From Siphonodentalium dalli (Eukaryota; Mollusca; Scaphopoda; Gadilida; Siphonodentaliidae): a DNA stretch of 64,000 nucleotides. Shown one piece after another: positions 1-11,205 of this stretch. The DNA lies in assembly GCA_032622095.1 (NCBI GenBank), contig CP136061.1, positions 1,486,001-1,550,000 of the forward strand, read 5' to 3'. Positions within the stretch are counted from its first letter, which is position 1. Each line of letters begins with the position of its first letter. Both the position numbers and the translations under genes were made by a program. Under the pieces are notes generated by a model, which was not told the origin of the DNA, made no database searches, and worked only from the letters and a program-made list of their open reading frames with translations.

Positions 1-1874
1 TTTTGCGAGCGTTTTTCTTTCTCAGAACCCGCTTGCTTGTGCCTCCAACAGCCGACTTGTCAGTTGGTCCTTCAGTCACGTGTATTTCTTCTCGAATATC
101 ATGACGTGCATGGTATTTGTTATCGGTGTACTGGATGTGACGTTCTCTCATATCACAGGCACTTTTAAAATATTTGGTTTGTATCACGCCATTAACTCCC
201 GCACTGACCCAATGTGTACTGAGGGTGCACTCGAAACCTTTCAATCCCTCCCAGTGCCTATCCACTGCCAATGACTCACACTTTTGAGATATATCTTCTT
301 CTGTCAAATGAATTACATCAGCAGCTACAGCTCCCTCACAAGCATCTACAAAAGTCCTAGCATTGAAATCCAGAGCCTTTCTACTTTTTATCTTCCTCCT
401 TACTACCCGTTTGACAGTACCACCAAGTGCATCGTTCGGCCCTTTGTCGTGGCTTGTGGCTGTGTAGTTCCATGATACACGCAATCCATATTTCACTTGG
501 AGAATATCAATCAGTACAAATATGTATTTATTCTTAAACTTGCTGGTTGGCCCGTCGCTCCAAAATTGAACGTCAGTTACTGTTTGCATGGTGAATTTGA
601 TCAATTCGAGGCATTTGGACACGAAAGCAGCAACCGTGATCTTTTATGTCCGATGCAATTACAACCGCTTTTGATGTCTCCCGGTGGTATATCATCACTG
701 TGAAGAGTGTCACCTGGTTTTGGTGCCAATGAGCCGAATGTACATCGTCTTGCCACGAGCAGGTGAAGTTTTCAGCAAAATCAACGTGTATGATACACGA
801 GCTGCTTTCGGCGTCTTGGACATCGGATTTATCGTCCTTATATAAAGTTGACTGCTTCTGTTTAATAAAACAGTGCCATAAAAAATTTAGGTAGTTGTGA
901 CTTCAGTTCGTTAAGCGCAACTGCTATGGTGCAATTTTGTTCTGTTTTCTTGAGGATTTTGTTATTATCTTGTATCCGTTGACTGTATGTAATGCTGTTT
1001 GTGTAGTCGATATTATCTCGACGTTCAAATACGTCATGGAACAACTGTCCGTCGGCACAGATAATGCAATTTCCGGACATACATTCCTCGTTTTCCATAG
1101 AACAAACACACTTTTGCACAAATTCTTCTCTTGAATAAATAGGAATTTCTGGGCATTTTGCGTGCAGAGCTTCCAGTAACAGAATCACATTACCATGGTA
1201 AATGCAGATGCACGTGTTGTGTGGCATATCACTGGTACATCGAATCCACTTGGGCCTCAAATATATAAACTTTGATGTCTTTAATGATACATCTGGGTGA
1301 TCTTGTTTGAAGATTTGGAATGCCTCCATTAGGGTCATCATCATAACTCTCTTCTGCATTTGTTGCTTGCTTCCCACTTTGTCACGGATCGTTACAAAGT
1401 CAGCTTTCCCTGGAAGTTGGTACGATATTGTATCGCATTCATAGAATGCAATAACCTTTTGAATATATGCCTCACTAGTAGCAGACGATAGACTGGATGG
1501 CAGTACCAGGTAAGCGTCCAACATTTAAGCGGCCAGTGTGCGAACGAGGGCTATCTTCCTCCTCGGACTCTTGGGGAATACTTTTAAAACTTTCCTTCTT
1601 GCTGTTCCCAGTGAAGCATTTGTTGGGAATGCTGCAGTGATGGCACAAAGCTCTCGGCATTTGGCGAAGCTGAATATTCATCCTGTTTTGCTCGGAACTT
1701 CTGAACGGCAAGTTTAGTGTTCCTGCGTAACGTCCGAAGCTCAACGGGAGTCATGAGTGATCTGTCTCGTTTTTTTCTCTCAACATCTCTTTTTCTAACT
1801 TTGTTGAGTTCCCGAAGATTTGACTTCAGGTGCAATCGCCGTGCCAGTTGTCGTTCCAGTGCAGTCTTCGCCAT
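1..1874 (-). pseudogene. Transposase-like gene, left-arm copy (broken, runs off window)
   Basis: This is the inverted copy of the gene at 9147-11205. The start codon (MAKTALERQ) is at 1874, and the reading proceeds leftwards through a basic N-terminal region, then a central open stretch at 1524-862, and leaves the window before its PHD-like tail. It shares the frame changes of the right copy near 1670 and near 630. It adds its own: one extra base in a T-run near 890 ends the central frame early, and an 11 bp insertion near 250 disrupts the C-terminal part. No complete protein can be made from it. Confidence 0.7.
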
Positions 1875-2034
1875 TCGCAATAAACCTGCAAAACAAGATA
1901 AAGCGCGATGTAAATCTTCAGGAAATACCCGCCTATACAAGCGAATTGGCAAACTAATAAAAGGTAAGTTGATCACATGTTCCCCGACGGAGTTGGCAAA
2001 TGCTAAGAGTGGCAAAGTCGATACATAAATTGTG

Positions 2035-2640
2035 AAGGTGAAGACACAAATAATGTCTGCATGTCAAGGTCAACCTACATGACAAAATTCATGATGATCA
2101 GGTCACTGCTCAAAGCTGTAGCCCGTGCTAAAGGACTTAGTGAAGAATAATGATGAAATCCAAGATGGCTGCCGGTGACCATATTTTTTGGCCAGGCGAC
2201 ATCAAAAGCACCATTCCCATCTACATGTCAATGTCAACCTACATCATGACAAATTTCATGACGATCAAGTAAATGCTCCAGGCTGTAACCATGTGCTAAA
2301 GGATTTAGTGAAGAATAATGGGGAAATCCAAGATGGCGGCCGGCGGCCATATTGTTTTATCGGGCGAACTCAATAGCACTCGTTCCCATCTACATGTCAA
2401 TGTCAACCTACATGAAACATTTCATGAGGATCAGATCATCGCTGCAGCCCGTACTAAAGGATCCAAGATGGCTGCTGGCGGCCATGTTTTTTGACCGGCC
2501 GACGTTAAAATCACCCTTTCCCATCTACATGTCAATGTACATGCCTGAAATCAAGATGATCGGAACAATGCTGCGGGCTCTAGCCCGTGCTAAAGGAATT
2601 GTGGACACACAGACGCCAGAGAACGCACCATGGCAATAGC
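2035..2640. repeat. Degenerate ~140 bp tandem repeat with AAGATGGC motif (left)
   Basis: About four diverged units each contain a fragment like CATCTACATGTCAATGTCAA, then GCCCGTGCTAAAGGA, then CCAAGATGGC(T/G)GCC followed by GGCCATATT. The core CCAAGATGGCGGCC is the classical consensus bound by YY1-type zinc fingers; whether it is bound here is unknown. No coding potential is supported. Confidence 0.75.
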
Positions 2641-2811
2641 TTAGAGTGACTTCGTCAAGTTAAGCTAATAACAATATAACATTTATAAAGTGTATAAACG
2701 TTTCATTATTTAAAGCGACATGTAAAGTCGACTTGCTTCCCACATGCTGATTCCATTTCTGACAAACTGTTACTTTATATGCATATAATTATCCAAGTTA
2801 TACTACACGTT

Positions 2812-3102
2812 TCATGGGGCGCTGATTTTGTATTGTTCAATTGGTGCGAATGATACAACATGCAATTCGACATGAACGCCCCTTCCCCCATCCCAAAAGA
2901 ATCGAGACCCTCCGGAAAATGTCTGTAGCTCTAGTTTCGGTTGGATCACATGGACTTGCAACGCGCTCCACTGCCCATCCGCTGTCCCTCCGTCTTCTCT
3001 ATATACACCCATGTTTGGGCCCTGATAATGCGTGTACGCTCCGGCATAATATATAGACAAGGGAGTCAATACAAATCGCCAGATTATCCATGGTCCCATC
3101 AA
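2812..3102 (-). CDS. Unrecognised 96-codon open frame (left)
   Basis: An open frame in a locally GC-richer patch, beginning inside the nested MITE end (ATGGGACCATGG). The product is non-repetitive with a hydrophobic start and many Gly/Val/Gln residues; I do not recognise it. The right-arm copy differs at one base within the frame that I could find, a synonymous GTT/GTG change. That is compatible with coding but far too little to prove it. It may be chance. Confidence 0.2.
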   Translation of the reverse strand: MMGPWIIWRFVLTPLSIYYAGAYTHYQGPNMGVYREDGGTADGQWSALQVHVIQPKLELQTFSGGSRFFWDGGRGVHVELHVVSFAPIEQYKISAP

Positions 3103-3519
3103 ATGTCACATTTTAGCTAATCTACCCTTTCAATCGCTCTAAAACTACAACGAGGTGACCGGCAAAGAATTTTTCTACAAGAAATTAATGCAACTTACGG
3201 TGCTTTAACTTATTTTATTACGAATGTGGGAGTTGGAAAGTGAAGACAATTTCACGCAATTATTCCTCAATATTTTAATTGTCTACCTGGATATTTCATT
3301 ATGAAAGGTAGACGATAAAATATTGAGTCCTGAATAATTTCGTGAAATTGTCTTCACTTTCCAACTCCCACATTCATAACAAAAATAAGTTTAGAGCACC
3401 ACATTGGCACAAGTTCATTTTCTTGTAGAAAAATTCTTTGCCGATCACTACGTACGTTGCAGTTTTAGAGCGATTGAAAGGGTAGATTGGCTACAATATA
3501 ACATTTGATGGGACCATGG
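3088..3519. mobile_element. Palindromic MITE nested in left arm
   Basis: The ends CCATGGTCCCATCAAATGT and its complement ACATTTGATGGGACCATGG bound a 432 bp near-palindrome centred near 3303. Both halves read through GGGTAGATT, AGAATTTTTCTACAAGAAA and GTGGGAGTTGGAAAGTGAAG. This is the usual form of a non-autonomous foldback DNA element. Target-site duplication cannot be separated from the terminal symmetry. Confidence 0.75.
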
Positions 3520-3536
3520 AAACAGTAATCAGCATA

Positions 3537-3736
3537 ATTCCGTCACGGCCACAGCTAGAGTTTTGGCATGTGATATTTTATTGTCCCTGGTGGTTGTAAC
3601 AACAACAAATTAATTTCTGATATATATTCGAATCTGGTCTATAGGTAGACGTACTCAGTTTCCATAGACTGTTAATTTTTCCCTTCAAACAATTATTTGT
3701 AGCAAAGAATATTGGAAAACGTTTGTGACGGAATTA
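3537..3736. mobile_element. 200 bp segment bounded by AATTCCGTCAC inverted ends
   Basis: AATTCCGTCAC at 3537-3547 and GTGACGGAATT at 3725-3735 form an inverted pair around 200 bp. The same motif recurs around 12 and 15.5 kb. This may be a small TIR element or a fragment; no transposase is present. The mirror copy lies near 7283-7484. Confidence 0.4.
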
Positions 3737-4322
3737 GAGTGTTTGTAACTCTCACCGAATTTCAATTCGATTTAAACTCAAAATCATGAATGAACATTTT
3801 TATACCAACTCGGGAAAACACTGGGAATAGGGATGTTATGATACTTCTTTTAAATATAAGAATGCACTTACCTGTCTTACTCAGCCAAATTAAAAGAGGT
3901 AAGCCGTCAAAACTCCTTCTTTTCAAACTTGCCGCTTATTTACTTTCGGATTAACCGGATATCTAAGCATATTTTGTGCGCATGCGCAATAACCACGTCA
4001 TGCATAGAAAAAAATTAACCCATGATCTGCCGATGCCGATCATGATCTGTATTTTAACATGACACATCACAACCTTTCCCAGTCTTACTTTCAATTTTTC
4101 ACTATTAGGGCACTTTTTGCGTGGAATTCACGAGCACTGTGCACAATGGATCGTTCATGTCCCATTTGGGACTATGAATTCATATAGGCTATAGATGCTC
4201 AGAAAATAGTTGGTCCTCAACCATGCATTACACATGTCACAATCGTGTCTACAAAAAAGTGTCTTGATGCCAGCACTCAGACACGGATCCATACAAACCA
4301 AACTCGTCAGTATGGGATACCC

Positions 4323-4802
4323 GGGCAAAGCGGATCACGTAAGGGTTTCTTGTACAAAATGCAACCGGCAATCAGAATTATAAGCACTGTCAGTTTCTAA
4401 TCATGATGGCATAACATTTGACGTAGGATGCATTCAGATACATCTATTGGTTTGGTTGCTATGGCGATTTTTAATTTTGATCCGCTTTGCCCGGCCGTCG
4501 GTCAAATCGGATCACCACATCGGGCAAAGCGGACCAGCAAACGAATCCTTTTGAAAATGCAATAATATTCAACTATTCATATGCTTTATAGTTTTATTTA
4601 TAACAATTATACATATTTATCGCAAATAATTAATATTGCGTGTTTTCAAACGCTCACGTTTTTCATTTAAGGACATGCTCCGACAAGGCACGAGTTTTGT
4701 CGACCCATCTTACAAAAATTGTCCAAATTCACTTAATCTACGCATGTGTACCGGAAGTTAGTCATGTTATGAATGATCCGCTTTGCCCAATCCGCTTTGC
4801 CC
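4323..4802. other. Cluster of GGGCAAAGCGGATCA motif (left arm)
   Basis: Five copies in both orientations: 4323-4337 (+), 4478-4492 (-), 4522-4536 (+, GGACCA variant), 4774-4788 (-) and 4790-4802 (-). Repeated oriented motifs like this are typical of subterminal protein-binding sites in DNA transposons, but the role here is inference. Mirror copies lie at about 6219-6698. Confidence 0.7.
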
Positions 4803-5064
4803 AGATCACATCTTTTTACAGTCCGGTGTATTACGCGCGTGTCCTATCAAATGTAGCATATTGACATATTGTCTTATTCCACATATATATTGCCGAAGAC
4901 ACCGACAACATTTATTCGGGTAGATGGGTATGTGACCATCGACCTGCGCAATCGATATGCGCAAACGCACAATAATTACAAATTTGGTAAAATCGTAAAA
5001 TGTCGATGAAAATGTTCTACTGGGCTACAAAATTTAAGTATACCTAGTTCTCTGTGGAAATGTA

Positions 5065-5956
5065 TAATGTGGACCGATGTTCAACCGAATTGCGGATTGA
5101 TTTATTGAGGGTTTAACGTCGTTTTAGTCGCTATGCCATATCACGACCAAGAACAGAATCAGGGATAAAAAAGGATCGTAGCGAAGCAACTGTGTAGATT
5201 AAAACAATGCAATGACGAGCAATGTACAAATAAAAGCACCCAAGAGGAATGTTTCCACTTGGAGTCAGGAATATAAATTCAAGAACTGACTAGCAAGTGT
5301 GCCATCATACTATACAACGGATAAAAGTAGTGCAGGAATAGATAATAAATTGCAACACGAAATTTACAAGGGATTCACATCGAAATATGTAAAGTAGCTT
5401 TTAAAATTCGATTTTGCAGTGATACGGTAGGCCCGATTTATAATATTTGATGAATCGTGCATGCAAGCAGATGGTCGGGTTGGTGAGACATAATGTCATC
5501 CTTCACCCAACCGACAGCCTCGATCCACAAATAGCCTATACTGTTTCTTGTCTTTGAGAGTCAACCGTTTCTCTTCAATAATTTGGTCAAATTTTGAAAG
5601 CTCAAAGGTGTAGGCTACCGTACCTCACGTTTGAGTGACTTTGGCGATCTGTATTTAGAAGCAACGGGCGATTTCTCTTTTGGAACAATAGGATCAACTT
5701 GCATAGATTGTTTTGGAGGAAAAGTCTCAACGGCAGAAGCTGTATCCATAACCTGCGCTTCGGGTTCTGATTTTCTGAAACAGGAATAATATCAGGCGCC
5801 TCAACTTGTGTTGCGAGTGATATACATGTAGGGGAGACCCGGGCAAAGCGGATCGCCCGGGCAAAGCCGATCACCTTTATTATTTCAATACTAGCAAATT
5901 ATTCCGATTCTATCCGAATTTTAGAATAAGGTCGTTTCATGTTTGGTTAGTTTTTA
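5065..5956. other. Unique loop of palindrome 1
   Basis: These 892 bp lie between the arms and do not pair with each other. They include two more copies of the GGGCAAAGC motif (5841-5855 and 5859-5873), a candidate exon on the minus strand, and otherwise AT-rich sequence with no other supported gene. Confidence 0.8.
5624..5774 (-). CDS. Candidate internal exon in loop
   Basis: On the minus strand a pyrimidine-rich acceptor (TTATTCCTGTTTCAG) is followed by 151 bp open in one frame and then a donor GAG|GTACGG. The exon would encode about 50 residues rich in Pro, Lys, Ser and Glu, including a stretch PVASKYRSPKSLKRE, of the kind found in disordered linkers of larger proteins. No domain is recognisable and no partner exon is visible, because the flanking sequence is the palindrome arms. 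It is based only on splice signals and an open frame. Confidence 0.4.
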
Positions 5957-7500
5957 TACATTTCCACAGAGAACTAGGTATACTAAAATTTTGTAGCCCA
6001 GTAGAACATTTTCATCGACATTTTACGATTTTACCAAATTTGTAATTATTGTGCGTTTGCGCATATCGATTGCGCAGGTCGATGGTCACATACCCATCTA
6101 CCCGAATAAATGTTGTCGGTGTCTTCGGCAATATATATGTGGAATAAGACAATATGTCAATATGCTACATTTGATAGGACACGCGCGTAATACACCGGAC
6201 TGTAAAAAGATGTGATCTGGGCAAAGCGGATTGGGCAAAGCGGATCATTCATAACATGACTAACTTCCGGTACACATGCGTAGATTAAGTGAATTTGGAC
6301 AATTTTTGTAAGATGGGTCGACAAAACTCGTGCCTTGTCGGAGCATGTCCTTAAATGAAAAACGTGAGCGTTTGAAAACACGCAATATTAATTATTTGCG
6401 ATAAATATGTATAATTGTTATAAATAAAACTATAAAGCATATGAATAGTTGAATATTATTGCATTTTCAAAAGGATTCGTTTGCTGGTCCGCTTTGCCCG
6501 ATGTGGTGATCCGATTTGACCGACGGCCGGGCAAAGCGGATCAAAATTAAAAATCGCCATAGCAACCAAACCAATAGATGTATCTGAATGCATCCTACGT
6601 CAAATGTTATGCCATCATGATTAGAAACTGACAGTGCTTATAATTCTGATTGCCGGTTGCATTTTGTACAAGAAACCCTTACGTGATCCGCTTTGCCCGG
6701 GTATCCCATACTGACGAGTTTGGTTTGTATGGATCCGTGTCTGAGTGCTGGCATCAAGACACTTTTTTGTAGACACGATTGTGACATGTGTAATGCATGG
6801 TTGAGGACCAACTATTTTCTGAGCATCTATAGCCTATATGAATTCATAGTCCCAAATGGGACATGAACGATCCATTGTGCACAGTGCTCGTGAATTCCAC
6901 GCAAAAAGTGCCCTAATAGTGAAAATTGAAAGTAAGATTGGGAAAGGTTGTGATGTGTCATGTTAAAATACAGATCATGATCGACATCGGCAGATCATGG
7001 GTTAATTTTTTTCTATGCATGATGTGGTTATTGCGCATGCGCACAAAATATGCTTAGATATCCGGTTAATCCGAAAGTAAATTAGCGGCAAGTTTGAAAA
7101 GAAGGAGTTTTGACGGCAAACCTCTTTTAATTTGGCTGAGTAAGACAGGTAAGTGCATTCTTATATTTAAAAGAAGTATCATAACATCCCTATTCCCAGT
7201 GTTTTCCCGAGTTGGTATAAAAATGTTCATTCATGATTTTAAGTTTAAATCGAATTGAAATTCGGTGAGAGTTACAAACACTCTAATTCCGTCACAAACG
7301 TTTTCCAATATTCTTTGCTACAAATAATTGTTTGAAGGGAAAAATTAACAGTCTATGGAAACTGAGTACGTCTACCTATAGACCAGATTCGAATATATAT
7401 CAGAAATTAATTTGTTGTTGTTACAACCACCAGGGACAATAAAATATCACATGCCAAAACTCTAGCTGTGGCCGTGACGGAATTATGCTGATTACTGTTT

Positions 7501-7932
7501 CCATGGTCCCATCAAATGTTATATTGTAGCCAATATACCCTTTCAATCGCTCTAAAACTGCAACGTACGTAGTGATCGGCAAAGAATTTTTCTACAAGAA
7601 AATGAACTTGTGCCAATGTGGTGCTCTAAACTTATTTTTGTTATGAATGTGGGAGTTGGAAAGTGAAGACAATTTCACGAAATTATTCAGGACTCAATAT
7701 TTTATCGTCTACCTTTCATAATGAAATATCCAGGTAGACAATTAAAATATTGAGGAATAATTGCGTGAAATTGTCTTCACTTTCCAACTCCCACATTCGT
7801 AATAAAATAAGTTAAAGCACCGTAAGTTGCATTAATTTCTTGTAGAAAAATTCTTTGCCGGTCACCTCGTTGCAGTTTTAGAGCGATTTAAAGGGTAGAT
7901 TAGCTAAAATGTGACATTTGATGGGACCATGG
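7501..7932. mobile_element. Palindromic MITE nested in right arm
   Basis: Inverted partner of the element at 3088-3519 with the same terminal CCATGGTCCCATCAAATGT. Because it sits at the mirror position, it was present before the arms were duplicated. Confidence 0.75.
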
Positions 7933-8208
7933 ATAATCTGGCGATTTGTATTGACTCCCTTGTCTATATATTATGCCGGAGCGTACACGCATTATCAGGG
8001 CCCAAACATGGGTGTATATAGAGAAGACGGAGGGACAGCGGATGGGCAGTGGAGCGCGTTGCAAGTCCATGTGATCCAACCGAAACTAGAGCTACAGACA
8101 TTTTCCGGAGGGTCTCGATTCTTTTGGGATGGGGGAAGGGGCGTGCATGTCGAATTGCATGTTGTATCATTCGCACCAATTGAACAATACAAAATCAGCG
8201 CCCCATGA
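7918..8208 (+). CDS. Unrecognised 96-codon open frame (right)
   Basis: Inverted copy of the frame at 2812-3102, also open over 96 codons with an identical predicted protein. There is no recognised domain, and no splice or promoter evidence beyond its position next to the nested MITE. Confidence 0.2.
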   Translation: MMGPWIIWRFVLTPLSIYYAGAYTHYQGPNMGVYREDGGTADGQWSALQVHVIQPKLELQTFSGGSRFFWDGGRGVHVELHVVSFAPIEQYKISAP

Positions 8209-8380
8209 AACGTGTAGTATAACTTGGATAATTATATGCATATAAAGTAACAGTTTGTCAGAAATGGAATCAGCATGTGGGAAGCAAGTCGACTTTACAT
8301 GTCGCTTTAAATAATGAAACGTTTATACACTTTATAAATGTTATATTGTTATTAGCTTAACTTGACGAAGTCACTCTAAG

Positions 8381-8986
8381 CTATTGCCATGGTGCGTTCT
8401 CTGGCGTCTGTGTGTCCACAATTCCTTTAGCACGGGCTAGAGCCCGCAGCATTGTTCCGATCATCTTGATTTCAGGCATGTACATTGACATGTAGATGGG
8501 AAAGGGTGATTTTAACGTCGGCCGGTCAAAAAACATGGCCGCCAGCAGCCATCTTGGATCCTTTAGTACGGGCTGCAGCGATGATCTGATCCTCATGAAA
8601 TGTTTCATGTAGGTTGACATTGACATGTAGATGGGAACGAGTGCTATTGAGTTCGCCCGATAAAACAATATGGCCGCTGGCCGCCATCTTGGATTTCCCC
8701 ATTATTCTTCACTAAATCCTTTAGCACATGGTTACAGCCTGGAGCATTTACTTGATCGTCATGAAATTTGTCATGATGTAGGTTGACATTGACATGTAGA
8801 TGGGAATGAGTGCTTTTGATGTCGCCTGGCCAAAAAATATGGTCACCGGCAGCCATCTTGGATTTCATCATTATTCTTCACTAAGTCCTTTAGCACGGGC
8901 TACAGCTTTGAGCAGTGACCTGATCATCATGAATTTTGTCATGTAGGTTGACCTTGACATGCAGACATTATTTGTGTCTTCATCTT
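8381..8986. repeat. Degenerate ~140 bp tandem repeat with GCCATCTTGG motif (right)
   Basis: Mirror image of the array at 2035-2640, with the same four units read as GGCCGCCATCTTGGA on this strand. One similar solo unit is found far away at about 26350-26455, so this is a dispersed repeat and not unique to the palindrome. Confidence 0.75.
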
Positions 8987-9146
8987 CACAATTTATGTAT
9001 CGACTTTGCCACTCTTAGCATTTGCCAACTCCGTCGGGGAACATGTGATCAACTTACCTTTTATTAGTTTGCCAATTCGCTTGTATAGGCGGGTATTTCC
9101 TGAAGATTTACATCGCGCTTTATCTTGTTTTGCAGGTTTATTGCGA

Positions 9147-11205
9147 ATGGCGAAGACTGCACTGGAACGACAACGGGCACGGCGATTGCACCTGAAGTCA
9201 AATCTTCGGGAAATCAACAAAGTTAGAAAAAGAGATGTTGAGAGAAAAAAACGAGACAGATCACTCATGACTCCCGTTGAGCTTCGGACGTTACGCAGGA
9301 ACACTAAACTTGCCGTTCAGAAGTTCCGAGCAAAACAGGATGAATATTCAGCTTCGCCAAATGCCGAGAGCTTTGTGCCATCACTGCAACATTCCCAACA
9401 AATGCTTCACTGGGAACAGCAAGAAGGAAAGTTTTAAAAGTATTCCCCAAGAGTCCGAGGAGGAAGATAGCCCTCGTTCGCACACTGGCCGCTAAAATGT
9501 TGGACGCTTACCTGGTACTGCCATCCAGTCTATCGTCTGCTACTAGTGAGGCATATATTCAAAAGGTTATTGCATTCTATGAATGCGATACAATATCGTA
9601 CCAACTTCCAGGGAAAGCTGACTTTGTAACGATCCGTGACAAAGTGGGAAGCAAGCAACAAATGCAGAAGAGAGTTATGATGATGACCCTAATGGAGGCA
9701 TTCCAAATCTTCAAACAGGATAATCCAGATGTATCATTAAAGACATCAAAGTTTATATATTTGAGGCCCAAGTGGATTCGATGTACCAGTGATATGCCAC
9801 ACAACACGTGCATCTGCATTTACCATGGTAATGTGATTCTGTTACTGGAAGCTCTGCACGCAAAATGCCCAGAAATTCCTATTTATTCAAGAGAAGAATT
9901 TGTGCAAAAGTGTGTTTGTTCTATGGAAAACGAGGAATGTATGTCCGGAAATTGCATTATCTGTGCCGACGGACAGTTGTTCCATGACGTATTTGAACGT
10001 CGAGATAATATCGACTACACAAACAGCATTACATACAGTCAACGGATACAAGATAATAACAAAATCCTCAAGAAAACAGAACAAAATTGCACCATAGCAG
10101 TTGCGCTTAACGAACTGAAGTCACAACTACCTAAATTTTTATGGCACTGTTTTATTAAACAGAAGCAGTCAACTTTATATAAGGACGATAAATCCGATGT
10201 CCAAGACGCCGAAAGCAGCTCGTGTATCATACACGTTTATTTTGCTGAAAACTTCACCTGCTCGTGGCAAGACGATGTACATTCGGCTCATTGGCACCAA
10301 AACCAGGTGACACTCTTCACAGTGATGATATACCACCGGGAGACATCAAAAGCGGTTGTAATTGCACCGGACATAAAAGATCACGGTTGCTGCTTTCGTG
10401 TCCAAATGCCTCGAATTGATCAAATTCACCATGCAAACAGTAACTGACGTTCAATTTTGGAGCGACGGGCCAACCAGCCAGTTTAGGAATAAATACATAT
10501 TTGTACTGATTGATATTCTCCAAGTGAAATATGGATTACGTGTATCATGGAACTACACAGCCACAAGCCACGACAAAGGACCGAACGATGCACTTGGTGG
10601 TACTGTCAAACGGGTAGTAAGGAGGAAGATAAAAAGTAGAAAGGCTCTGGATTTCAATGCTAGGACTTTTGTAGATGCTTGTGAGGGAGCTGTAGCTGCT
10701 GATGTAATTCATTTGACAGAAGAAGATATATCTCAAAAGTGTGAGTCATTGGCACTGGGAGGGATTGAAAGGTTTCGAGTGCACCCTCAGTACACATTGG
10801 GTCAGTGCGGGAGTTAATGGCGTGATACAAACCAAATATTTTAAAAGTGCCTGTGATATGAGAGAACGTCACATCCAGTACACCGATAACAAATACCATG
10901 CACGTCATGATATTCGAGAAGAAATACACGTGACTGAAGGACCAACTGACAAGTCGGCTGTTGGAGGCACAAGCAAGCGGGTTCTGAGAAAGAAAAACGC
11001 TCGCAAAAGTGGCGCGATTGGGAAGCGGCCGCGGGTGTACAGTTGTCCAAAATTCGCGTGGTCTTTTGGCGACGAATTAGATCCCAGAAAGGCAGACGAC
11101 TGGATACGCTGCTCTGCGTGTAAAAGGTGGTACCACTCAATCTGTGGTGAGGAATCTGGAATTATTGACGATGGAGAGGTCTTCGTTTGTGGTGACTGTG
11201 TTTAA
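9147..11205 (+). pseudogene. Transposase-like gene with PHD-like C-terminal finger, frameshifted
   Basis: Open pieces lie in successive frames: 9147-about 9350 (basic, Arg/Lys-rich N-terminus), about 9350-10390 (central domain with many Cys, including a CVCSMENEECMSGNC-type cluster), about 10390-10800 (contains FWSDGPTSQFRN and DKGPNDALGGTVKR), and about 10790-11205 (Cys/His finger ending in WIRCSACKRWYHSIC and CGDC). The D-G-x3-Q-x-[KR]-N followed by G-K/D-K-G-P...GG-x-VKR arrangement is one I associate with a widespread invertebrate transposase-like family. The acidic residues suggest a DDE-type nuclease, but I cannot name the superfamily safely. The finger lacks a clear first Cys pair of a canonical C4HC3 PHD. 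At least three frame changes break the gene unless some are introns. The sequence just before the start (TTTTGCAG) could be a splice acceptor. Confidence 0.6.

Larger units (their letters stand above)
1..5064. repeat. Left arm of giant palindrome 1
   Basis: Base 1 pairs with about 11008 and base 5064 pairs with 5957, so this whole stretch is the reverse complement of 5957-11008. Paired coordinates sum to about 11009 at the outer end and 11021 further in; an 11 bp insertion near 250 accounts for most of the shift. The arms are nearly identical but show real substitutions, for example H/N and L/R changes in the encoded transposase-like protein. The outer end of this arm lies beyond the window. 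The arm holds, outside to inside, a broken transposase-like gene, a tandem repeat, a nested palindromic MITE and a motif cluster. A true large inverted duplication or a misjoin of two haplotypes are both possible. Confidence 0.95.
5957..11020. repeat. Right arm of giant palindrome 1
   Basis: This is the inverted partner of the left arm, beginning at TACATTTCCACAGAGAACTA and continuing to at least 11008, where the window edge cuts the left partner. It carries the better-preserved copy of the transposase-like gene on the + strand. The symmetry is interrupted only by small indels and scattered substitutions, which argues against a simple single-read foldback. Confidence 0.95.

Noticed and set aside
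4640-4864. 74-codon frame identical in both arms of palindrome 1
   Set aside because: It runs through the repeated GATCCGCTTTGCCC motif and has no protein-like features. Identity reflects the palindrome.
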